Shown in pieces: positions 1 through 6,341 of a DNA stretch of 64,000 bases; the first letter of the stretch is position 1, and every line of letters begins with the position of its first letter. The translations under genes and the position numbers were made by a program. The notes under the pieces are model-generated. The model worked only from the letters and a program-made list of their open reading frames with translations, ran no database searches and was not told the DNA's origin. The DNA lies in the NCBI GenBank assembly GCA_029860075.1, contig JAOUBX010000006.1:1-64000 (forward strand), written 5' to 3'. Origin of the DNA: Deltaproteobacteria bacterium. GTDB taxonomy: Bacteria > Desulfobacterota > JADFVX01.

Positions 1-177
1 AAAGGAGACGAAAAAACTTTGCATTATTGACCTCACCAAGACATGAAATGGTAGATATTCCACATAGGGCTAAATATCGTGCTGAAGGGGCTTAACTTAG
101 TGCCATTCGGATGTGTCCCTATTAATTCGATTAATTCGAAGGGGGCAGGCTACTTTAACAATAAAGGGGGAACAACC

Positions 178-918
178 ATGAAAATCCTGATAGCAGAAGA
201 CAACGTGAGACTTCAAAAGTCGGTTGGTATGTTATTGAAATGCTGGGGCTTTGATTTTGATACGGCGAGTAACGGGCGGGAGGCGGTCGAACAGGCCGTG
301 GCGAATGAAGGTGCATATGACCTTTGCCTTATGGATATAGATATGCCTATAATGGATGGCTGTGAAGCGGCGCAGACGATTCGCAGGGAGGTCAGGTATT
401 TTCCCATTATGGCTTTATCCGGCAATGCCTATATTGAAGAGAAGTTCGCTGCCGCCGGGATGGATGATTATTTACCGAAACCCTTTGAAGCTGACAGGCT
501 TTTGGGTAAAATACGGGAATTGACGGTTAAGGCTTTTGATTTATTTTTTGATAATTTCGAATTTCGTATAAAAAAGGAGATGCCAATGGATCCGAAACAA
601 GCAGAAGAATTAAGAGGGCTTGCGAAACAAGGTTTGTGCAAGATGCGCTTGAGAGGCGCAGGCGCTCATGATGTTACGGTAACAGTACATAAAAATATAC
701 CTAACAGTATTGCCTATGACTTTATTCAGGAAGAAGCTGAATTAACGACCTTTATTGATCGTGATAAGGATTCACCGGCTGAATGTTATCTTTTTAAATC
801 AAATTGCCTGGTGCCTGCCGTTTTACTGGATGGTGAGCAGTATGAAGAAAAATGTAAGAAAGAGGATGAAAAGATGCAGAAGCGAAAAGAACTTTTAACA
901 GCAAAGAAAGAGACATAA
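178..918 (+). CDS. Response regulator receiver domain fused to an unknown C-terminal domain
   Basis: A 246-residue protein. Residues 1-115 are a CheY-like receiver with the acidic pair E7-D8, phospho-acceptor D53 in the context LMDIDMPIMDG, and K101 in LPKPF. ATG 178 is chosen because AAAGGGGG lies just upstream; the frame is open further 5', but that part reads like non-coding sequence. Residues 118-135 are encoded by AT-rich sequence resembling an intergenic spacer. They are followed at codon 137 by a second ATG (586) with its own AAGGAG site. The last 110 residues (MDPKQAEEL onward, Lys/Glu-rich end) match no family I recognise. The protein may be a real fusion, or two cistrons joined by loss of a stop codon. 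There is no DNA-binding domain, so an output through protein contact is likely. Confidence 0.8.
   Translation: MKILIAEDNVRLQKSVGMLLKCWGFDFDTASNGREAVEQAVANEGAYDLCLMDIDMPIMDGCEAAQTIRREVRYFPIMALSGNAYIEEKFAAAGMDDYLPKPFEADRLLGKIRELTVKAFDLFFDNFEFRIKKEMPMDPKQAEELRGLAKQGLCKMRLRGAGAHDVTVTVHKNIPNSIAYDFIQEEAELTTFIDRDKDSPAECYLFKSNCLVPAVLLDGEQYEEKCKKEDEKMQKRKELLTAKKET
572..588 (+). promoter_or_regulatory. Internal Shine-Dalgarno and ATG inside the receiver gene
   Basis: AAAAGGAG at about 571-578 sits about 7 bases before ATG 586, in frame with the receiver gene that starts at 178. It could produce a separate 110-residue protein from the same message. Seen in sequence; use of the site is inference. Confidence 0.5.
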
Positions 919-1381
919 TCAAATCTGGCGCAAGTGCTGGAAACGCCGCTTCTCGCCTTATTCCACCCTGCCTGTTATGAAATCCTGTCAAAAAAAAAAT
1001 AAAAGATTGTTTTAGACCTCGTTAAGAGATTTAACGGGGCAGGCGGGATTAACGGGATTGACAGGATGAAGAACAAAATAATAAAGTCAGCTTTATCTCT
1101 TCCGGCTTAATTTTACTGTGATCCGGCTTTTTCTATGAATTCCATCAACAGGGAAAAGATCAGGCCCCATATTTACGACCATATCAACCTCATGGCCACT
1201 ACTATCACGAAAAAAATCCATGTAATTTGCAAGTTCAACTTTCAAATTACATGGATTGGCGGATAAAGGTCAAATTGAAAACAAAAGAAATAGCGATAAT
1301 AAAGACGAAGGACCAAAGAGCTTGTCTGGCTTAGGGGCTTGCAGTGAGGGAAAGCCATCATGATAAATTAGTGTCAAATAG
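919..1381. other. Intergenic region of about 460 bases with repeats
   Basis: No credible gene on either strand. It holds three consecutive 9-base near-repeats at 1045-1071 (GGGATTAAC, GGGATTGAC, AGGATGAAG) and a long palindrome at 1215-1257, listed separately. The genes at 918 and 1382 converge here, so it is a 3'-to-3' spacer. Confidence 0.6.
1215..1257. repeat. Long near-perfect palindrome
   Basis: A perfect 15-base inverted repeat (AATCCATGTAATTTG and its complement) flanks a centre that itself pairs as AAGTT/AACTT, with one C/T mismatch between. The whole 43 bases fold into one hairpin. No T-run follows, so it is not a typical terminator. It may be a mobile palindromic element or an mRNA 3'-end stabiliser. 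Confidence 0.7.
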
Positions 1382-2086
1382 CTATTTCTTTCTGTACATC
1401 AAATGCTGCGTCCCCCGTCCGTGAATGGCCCCTTTTTTCTCATACCGCGTTTTTATTTTATCCTGCCTGACTTCATCGAGAAAACGGCCTTCCACAGGGA
1501 TTTTTTCAAATGCGTCACAGCTTTGAAAGGCTTCTTTCATCCATTCATAATAGGCTTCCGCGTCGGTAGAAAGCCATACTTCTCCCCCTTTTTTGAGCTT
1601 TCTCAGAAGCAGTTCCACCGTATGGGACTGGATGATGCGTCTTTTTGTGTGCCGTTTCTTGGGCCAGGGGTCGGGATGGTTGATGTGGATATAGTCAAAG
1701 AGTTCATCGGCAAAGATCTCTTCCATGGCCATGAGGGCGCTGCCGTGAATAATCCAGATGTTTTGCAGGTTCTTTTCTTCCCTATGCTTTAATAAGGCGG
1801 CAATGCCGTTTAAAAAAATCTCACAGCCCACAATGTGAGCATCAGGCAGCGCGTCGGCCAGTGCAGCCGTATATTCGCCATTTCCAAAACCTATTTCAAG
1901 ATGGAGGGGACCGCTTCCCTCAAAATAAGAGGAAAGATCAATAATGCCGGCTTTGAAGGGAATTTCCACTTTTGGCAGAGCTTTTTCCAGCAGGTCTTTC
2001 TGACTGGCGGAGAGCTTGACCGCCTTGCGGCCAAAGGCCTTGTGACTGCTTTTAAAATCGCTGTTTCTGCCTTTATTGTGCACCAT
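1382..2086 (-). CDS. trmB: tRNA (guanine-N7-)-methyltransferase TrmB
   Basis: A 234-residue SAM-dependent enzyme that methylates G46 in the variable loop of tRNAs. The SAM-binding loop reads LEIGFGNGEY (about residues 62-71). The family signature HINHPDPWPKKRHTKRR follows (about 134-150), and the conserved C-terminal TRYEKKG is present. The N-terminus is Lys/Arg-rich, as usual. The length is normal for the family. The gene stands alone and converges on the receiver gene; a palindromic repeat lies upstream of its start. Identification is by family motifs and I consider it firm. Confidence 0.95.
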   Translation of the reverse strand: MVHNKGRNSDFKSSHKAFGRKAVKLSASQKDLLEKALPKVEIPFKAGIIDLSSYFEGSGPLHLEIGFGNGEYTAALADALPDAHIVGCEIFLNGIAALLKHREEKNLQNIWIIHGSALMAMEEIFADELFDYIHINHPDPWPKKRHTKRRIIQSHTVELLLRKLKKGGEVWLSTDAEAYYEWMKEAFQSCDAFEKIPVEGRFLDEVRQDKIKTRYEKKGAIHGRGTQHLMYRKK

Positions 2087-2166
2087 TTAATTTTGCTCCA
2101 TTGTCATTTTTCTGCTTACAGAGGCGTAATATTAAGGGGACTGTGGGAGACTGTCAAGGTGCAAAT

Positions 2167-2264
2167 AAAATCCACCCCTCACCCTGGTCCTTGCCCAGGG
2201 AGAGGGATATGCAATAATCTCCTCTCCCCTCATGGGGAGAGGATTAAGGCGAGGGGTGGATTTT
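2167..2264. repeat. Intergenic palindromic repeat, CCCCTCACC family
   Basis: Outer arms of 14 bases (AAAATCCACCCCTC at 2167-2180 and its complement at 2251-2264) enclose an inner hairpin CCTCTCCCC/GGGGAGAGG (2221-2229 and 2234-2242). A related element with the same CCCCTCACC and GGGAGAGG blocks lies at 25878-26001. It falls between the divergent trmB and selenoprotein genes. Confidence 0.75.
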
Positions 2265-2383
2265 ACCGACAACCCAAAATATTTCTAATCCATAACTGAA
2301 TCTCTTTAACCTTTGACAATAGCCTGTTTTTTATTTAGATTTATTTTAAACTATTTTATCCCTTTTCTAATATGGAGGCTGCA

Positions 2384-2707
2384 ATGAGTGACCTAAAGAT
2401 TGAAGTCGAATATTGTGTTGAGTGAAACTTTCTTCCCCAAGCCTCCGGTCTGGCGGCTGCAATTGAAGGAAGGTATGCTATCAAATCGGAACTGATAAAG
2501 GGTGGCGGCGGCATTTTTACGGTCAAGATAAACGGGAAAATGGCTTACAATAACAGGGAGCACGGGGGAAGGTTTCCTGAAAATGAAGAGATTTTTACGG
2601 CGCTTGATAAAGTGGCGGCCCCTCTTGCCGAAAGTGAAAGAATGGAGCCGGAATCGGGTGCTGGAATCGATTCCCCGAGTTGTAACTGGTCTTCTGAAAA
2701 AAAGTAA
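2384..2707 (+). CDS. SelW/Rdx-family selenoprotein, TGA 2423-2425 read as selenocysteine
   Basis: Frame 2384-2707 encodes 107 residues if TGA at 2423-2425 is read as selenocysteine (residue 14). The N-terminus then reads MSDLKIEVEYCVEU, giving the redox motif C11-x-x-U14 directly after the first beta strand, as in the SelT/SelW/SelH (Rdx) family. Downstream, in the same frame, come the family's other hallmarks: a Leu/Ala-rich helix with LAAAIEGRY, then GGGGIFTVKINGK, then GGRFPENEEI. ATG 2384 has GGAGG five bases upstream. A bacterial SECIS-like hairpin begins a few bases after the TGA (separate entry). The family is thought to act as thioredoxin-fold oxidoreductases; the substrate is unknown. 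The last 20 or so residues are outside the domain. The stop at 2705 lies 26 bases before the next gene. A pseudogene broken by TGA is the alternative, but the intact downstream frame and the SECIS argue against it. Confidence 0.88.
2432..2472 (+). promoter_or_regulatory. Bacterial-type SECIS element
   Basis: In the mRNA, AGCC (2440-2443) pairs with GGCU (2455-2458). U2444 is unpaired opposite C2454, CC (2445-2446) pairs with GG (2452-2453), and the apical loop is GGUCU (2447-2451). CUUCC (2432-2436) can pair with GGAAG (2468-2472) below. A short stem, a bulged U, two pairs and a GGUCU loop is the arrangement recognised by SelB in E. coli fdhF. The loop starts 21 bases after the TGA, close to the fdhF spacing of about 18. 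Confidence 0.82.
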
Positions 2708-2733
2708 AAGAAAAAATATCCTCTTAATGAAAA

Positions 2734-3210
2734 ATGTCTCTACTAAAAGAAAATTTCTGGAAAAATAAAAGCCTCTCCCAATTAACGCATGAAGAGTGGG
2801 AGGCCCTTTGCGATGGCTGCGGCCTTTGCTGTTTAAACAAGATTGAAGATGATGAAAGTGGCGAGTATCTCTATACCAATGTGGCCTGTTCTCTTTTGGA
2901 TCATGAAAAGAGGCGCTGTTTTGACTATGAGGGAAGAAGTATTTTAAAAAATGACTGCTTAAGACTGACGGCTGAAAATATTGAAGAGGTCCCCTGGCTC
3001 CCCTCAACCTGTGCCTATCGGCTCGTGAAGGAAGGAAAAGACCTTCCCTGGTGGCATCCCCTCATTTCAGGAACAAGGCAATCCTTAAATGAGGCGGGAA
3101 TAGGATACAGGGAAAAGTTGATTTGTGAAAAGGGGATTGATGCGGAAATTCTTTCTGAATATGTTGTCGACTGGGTGACTGTTGAGCCGGCAAATGAGAA
3201 AAGCAGATAA
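2734..3210 (+). CDS. YcgN-like cysteine-cluster protein (UPF0260)
   Basis: 158 residues matching the YcgN/UPF0260 family along its whole length. It has the cluster CDGCGLCC near residue 27, YTNVACSLLD, further Cys in RRCFDY and NDCLRLT, and the highly conserved WLPSTCAYRL and GKDLPWWHPLISG. The Cys pattern resembles that of metal- or Fe-S-binding CxxCxxCC proteins; the biochemical role is unknown. It follows the selenoprotein gene by 26 bases, so co-transcription is likely. Function beyond the family name cannot be stated. Confidence 0.88.
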   Translation: MSLLKENFWKNKSLSQLTHEEWEALCDGCGLCCLNKIEDDESGEYLYTNVACSLLDHEKRRCFDYEGRSILKNDCLRLTAENIEEVPWLPSTCAYRLVKEGKDLPWWHPLISGTRQSLNEAGIGYREKLICEKGIDAEILSEYVVDWVTVEPANEKSR

Positions 3211-3277
3211 AAACCTGTTAATATCTCAGGCATCTGTGTTATATATTGGCCACTAAAGATAAAGGAGCAGGCTTATC

Positions 3278-3562
3278 ATGGCATCTGATGTACAGGATAT
3301 TACAATCGAATATGAAGAAGAGGGGATCATTGTTACCAAAGAACTGGACAAAGTCATTCTTTCCAGGGGCGCATGGACAACGATCATTTTCAAATTCCAG
3401 GACTGGGACAGGCAGAAAGAGACCTACGGCCCGGAGAAATTCACCATACGCCGCTACAGGAAGCTGCACGGCAATTACCAGCAGCAGTCCAAATTCAATA
3501 TTTCAAGCATTGACCAGGCAAATAAAATCATCGAGGCATTGCAAGGCTGGATAAAAGCATAG
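3278..3562 (+). CDS. Small conserved-looking hypothetical protein
   Basis: 94 residues, starting at ATG 3278 with AAAGGAG ten bases upstream. It is rich in charged and beta-forming residues. Central segments include LSRGAWTTIIFKFQDWDR and RYRKLHGNYQQQSKFNISS, then a C-terminal helix. There are no Cys, signal peptide or membrane segment, so it is predicted cytosolic. I recognise no characterised family. It is the last gene of the short same-strand run from 2384 and faces the TPR gene on the other strand. Confidence 0.7.
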   Translation: MASDVQDITIEYEEEGIIVTKELDKVILSRGAWTTIIFKFQDWDRQKETYGPEKFTIRRYRKLHGNYQQQSKFNISSIDQANKIIEALQGWIKA

Positions 3563-3611
3563 CAGGCTTCATTTTTTTTAAATTTCTATTGCAGTCAACC
3601 ATAAAAAGCAT

Positions 3612-4055
3612 TCATAGGCGGTAATTCGCCATAAGCTTTCCTAAGTATTTATTAAGGGCATTTGATCTGCTCAGAAAAGGAATGGGTGGTTTTTTACGGG
3701 TAGAAAACTGGTTGAGCAGTTTTACTATTTCCTCGTTTTCAGGATCTGTTTCGATACCGGCTCTCAGGGTTTTTATCAGCTTGCTATGCCATTTTCGCTT
3801 TATATAAACCTCGGCAAGATTCAAATAACATTCGGCGTTGCCTGAATCAAGTTTGAGGGCTTCTTTGCAAAGCTTTTCCGCTTTTTTTAGATTCCCGCCC
3901 GATTTGGCTATCAGGGCGCCCAGAAGGGACAGTGATGCCGGTGTGGGTCCTCCATATTTTATATTATCCTCTAAAAAACCTATTGCGCCTTCGTAGTCAT
4001 TGTCCCTGATCCTTTCGAGAGCCAGATCATATCTCTTTTGAATATGTGCTGCCAT
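3612..4055 (-). CDS. Small tetratricopeptide-repeat protein
   Basis: 147 residues with about three helical repeats of TPR type. NAECYLNLAEVYIKRKWHSK and the preceding AEKLCKEALKLD are the clearest. The start at 4055 (MAAHIQKRYD) is chosen because AGGGGAG stands just before it; an in-frame ATG at 4082 lacks such a site. There is no signal peptide, so it is cytosolic. It probably acts as a protein-protein scaffold; partner unknown. It is transcribed divergently from the rhodanese gene. Confidence 0.75.
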   Translation of the reverse strand: MAAHIQKRYDLALERIRDNDYEGAIGFLEDNIKYGGPTPASLSLLGALIAKSGGNLKKAEKLCKEALKLDSGNAECYLNLAEVYIKRKWHSKLIKTLRAGIETDPENEEIVKLLNQFSTRKKPPIPFLSRSNALNKYLGKLMANYRL

Positions 4056-4227
4056 GCCATTTTCTCCCCTAAATAATATCAATTTTCACCCCTGAAATGT
4101 CTATTATAACATTAAATGACGATAAAATCATCTTGATGAAAAAAAATTACACCATTTGACGGCCCGTTGCCTTTTTAAATTTATTTGGATATCATTTTAT
4201 AAATATTAATTTACAGGAGAAAGTATT

Positions 4228-4644
4228 ATGTTGAGAAAAAAGGGAAAGCATTATCTTGTTTTTATGGTTCTTGCCTGTCTGTCAGTGATCTCATCCCCCC
4301 TGCTTGCAGGTGAGGGATTTCGGGATGCAGATGTTAAGGAAGCGGCCGAAATGGTTGCAAAAGAAAAAAATAACGCCCGCTTTGTTATTCTCGATGTAAG
4401 AACAAAAGGGGAATATGATAAGGGGCATCTCTTTAATTCCATCAATATTGACATTAAGTCGGCAAACTTCGGGGAAGAGATAGGCTTGCTGGACAGGAAC
4501 AAGACCTACCTCGTCTACTGCCATTCGGGCAAACGAAGCAAGAGGGCTCAGAAAAAGATGAAAAGTATGGGCTTTAAGAATATTATCAATATGAAAGGGG
4601 GCTTTACCGGCTGGCTGGGAGAAAAAAATCCTTACCAACGATAA
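4228..4644 (+). CDS. Exported single-domain rhodanese-like protein
   Basis: 138 residues. An N-terminal signal peptide (MLRKKGKHYLVFMVLACLSV, cleavage probably after LLAG) is followed by one rhodanese domain. ILDVRTKGEYDKGHLFNSINID is the CH2A-like motif, and the catalytic Cys lies in VYCHSGKRS. The C-terminal GGFTGWLG is the usual closing motif. The six-residue active-site loop fits a sulfurtransferase. Predicted periplasmic. The gene has ACAGGAG upstream and is closed by the terminator at 4677-4716. Confidence 0.88.
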   Translation: MLRKKGKHYLVFMVLACLSVISSPLLAGEGFRDADVKEAAEMVAKEKNNARFVILDVRTKGEYDKGHLFNSINIDIKSANFGEEIGLLDRNKTYLVYCHSGKRSKRAQKKMKSMGFKNIINMKGGFTGWLGEKNPYQR

Positions 4645-4676
4645 AGGGCTTGCTCAATCAATCTGTCAGGGAGGGG

Positions 4677-4716
4677 AAAAAGGCCGCGCCGCACAAGGTG
4701 CGGCCTTTTTTGTTTT
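4677..4716 (+). terminator. Rho-independent terminator after the rhodanese gene
   Basis: AAAAAGGCCGC (4677-4687) pairs with GCGGCCTTTTT (4700-4710), followed by more T residues. An alternative inner stem GCCGCAC/GTGCGGC also forms. Confidence 0.85.
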
Positions 4717-4731
4717 CAGGAGAGGTTTATC

Positions 4732-4760
4732 TTAACAAGGCCTTTATTTTTTGATACATT
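4732..4760 (+). promoter_or_regulatory. Possible sigma70 promoter of the V-ATPase operon
   Basis: TTAACA, 17 bases, TACATT, about 100 bases upstream of the subunit E start. It is five of six and four of six to consensus, and is placed directly after a terminator, as expected for a new operon. Confidence 0.4.
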
Positions 4761-4858
4761 TTATTATGTGTAAAGGACTGTCGGTCCATGATTTTCAGGA
4801 TAATTTTTTTGACGCACTATATTTCTCTAATAAGGCGCTTTTCGGGAAGGGGACCAGG

Positions 4859-5485
4859 ATGGAAAACAGGCTGCAGGATCTGACGGAAAAAATATACGAA
4901 GAAGGTATTGAAAAAGGCCGGAAAAAAGCGGATGAACTCGTTGCTCAAGCAGAAGAGAAGGGCCAAAATATAGTCAGTGACGCAAAAAATACGGCGGAAG
5001 CAATCATCTCATCGGCTAAAAAAAGCGCAGCCGAATTTAAAGAAAGGGTAGAAGCTGAAGTACGGCTTGCAGGACGGCAGGCCATGCGCACTTTTAAAAA
5101 GGAGATAGAAGATATTATCGTGGCAGAGGCCCTCGATAAAAACCTGCGGACCTCCATGAATAATCTTGAAAATATAGAAGATTTTGTGAGAGAAGTTATT
5201 AAAAACTGGCACCCTGAAAAAACAGAGTCACCCAGCCTCGAAGTCCTTCTCCCCGAAAAGAGAAGAGAAGAACTTGAAAAATGGTTTAAATCGGAAATAG
5301 GCAAGGGACTTAAAAAGGGTATTACCATTAACTTCCACAAGAAAATAAAGGGAGGCTTCCAGATAGAATCAAAGAAAGGGGGGTACCGCATAAACCTGAC
5401 GGACGAAGATTTTCTGGAATTTTTCAAAGAGTATCTTAAGCCAAGAGCCAGAGAACTCCTTTTCGGGGAGAGGCAGAATGGCTGA
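4859..5485 (+). CDS. atpE: V-type ATP synthase/ATPase subunit E
   Basis: 208 residues starting at ATG 4859 (MENRLQDLTEK). The first 90 or so residues form a long Lys/Glu/Ala-rich helix (EGIEKGRKKADELVAQAEEK) that serves as the peripheral stalk. The C-terminal globular half is charged. Together these fit subunit E of the stalk joining V1 to Vo. An upstream in-frame ATG at 4751 is rejected because the added segment is unlike the family. It is the first gene of a seven-gene operon and overlaps the next gene by eight bases. The identification rests on both composition and operon position. Confidence 0.85.
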   Translation: MENRLQDLTEKIYEEGIEKGRKKADELVAQAEEKGQNIVSDAKNTAEAIISSAKKSAAEFKERVEAEVRLAGRQAMRTFKKEIEDIIVAEALDKNLRTSMNNLENIEDFVREVIKNWHPEKTESPSLEVLLPEKRREELEKWFKSEIGKGLKKGITINFHKKIKGGFQIESKKGGYRINLTDEDFLEFFKEYLKPRARELLFGERQNG

Positions 5486-6341
5486 AAACTACTATTTTCT
5501 CGTAGCAGGGCTTCCTGAAGCCGACTTCGATGCGCCCCGGGAGTGCCCCTCCTTTCCGGACTTTGCGAAGCTTGCCAAAGATCATCTCCTCCCTTCCGAT
5601 GTCCTGCTTTTCCAAAAAATTCAACTGACCATCGATATTGGCAACCTTGCAGCGCTAATGGAAAGAGGGGACCATCTTTTTACAGAGGGAGGATTGTATG
5701 AAAAAGAGGCGCTTCAGGAGGGGCTTCATGATCCCCATATTTTCCCCCCCTGTATGCAGCAGGTGATAGAGGCCTGGCAGAGTGATATTCCCGTATTTCA
5801 CAATATTACCTGGGAAGACCAGCTTAACTGGCTCTTTTACGAAGCCATGGAAGCGGTGGAGAGCCGGTTTTTACGCAAGTGGTTTGCCTTTGATGTGACC
5901 TTTAATAATCTCCTTGCCGTTATGAGTTGCAGCGAATTTAATATTCCCATCGAGCGCAGGGTGACTGAAAGGATTGAAAATATCTGCACCCAGGCCGTTA
6001 TTACGAGAAACGAGGCGGCTGAAGCCATCGTGAATAGTTCAGATCCCGACTTTTCTCTCCCTCCCATCTTCCCTCTGGCCTCAAGGGTTCTCTCTCTTGA
6101 CAGGAGTGACCTGGAAAATTTTGAAAAAAGCATGGACCGCATAAGGTGGGACTGGCTTACGGAAGCAGTGGTACATAATTATTTCGATATTGATTTTATT
6201 CTTGCTTATGGCTTGAAGCTGAAGATTATGGACCGCTGGAAAAGGCTTACTCCCCAAGCCGGAAAGGAACGGTTCGAAGGGTTGCTGCATTCCTTTGAAA
6301 GTTCCTGTCAAGGGGTTTCCATGGAGGAGGTGATCCCTTGA
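5478..6341 (+). CDS. DUF2764 family protein of the V-ATPase operon
   Basis: 287 residues beginning MAENYYFLVAGLPEADFD, the typical N-terminus of DUF2764 proteins. This family occurs in the same slot (between subunits E and A) in spirochaete and Bacteroides V-ATPase operons. It is mostly helical, with no signal peptide and no transmembrane helix, including FHNITWEDQLNWLFYEA and a C-terminal VVHNYFDIDFILAYGLKLKI. No separate subunit C gene is seen here, and the helical, cytosolic nature would suit a central-stalk connector of the C/AC39 type; that role is inference. It overlaps atpE by eight bases and atpA by four. Confidence 0.82.
   Translation: MAENYYFLVAGLPEADFDAPRECPSFPDFAKLAKDHLLPSDVLLFQKIQLTIDIGNLAALMERGDHLFTEGGLYEKEALQEGLHDPHIFPPCMQQVIEAWQSDIPVFHNITWEDQLNWLFYEAMEAVESRFLRKWFAFDVTFNNLLAVMSCSEFNIPIERRVTERIENICTQAVITRNEAAEAIVNSSDPDFSLPPIFPLASRVLSLDRSDLENFEKSMDRIRWDWLTEAVVHNYFDIDFILAYGLKLKIMDRWKRLTPQAGKERFEGLLHSFESSCQGVSMEEVIP

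Noticed and set aside
2393-3007. A 204-codon minus-strand frame over the selenoprotein and YcgN-like genes
   Set aside because: Composition is unlike any protein (many Phe, His, Arg, Ser), and it lies opposite two well-supported genes.
4751-4858. Upstream start for subunit E
   Set aside because: The added 36 residues are hydrophobic/aromatic and unlike the helical E N-terminus; ATG 4859 fits better.
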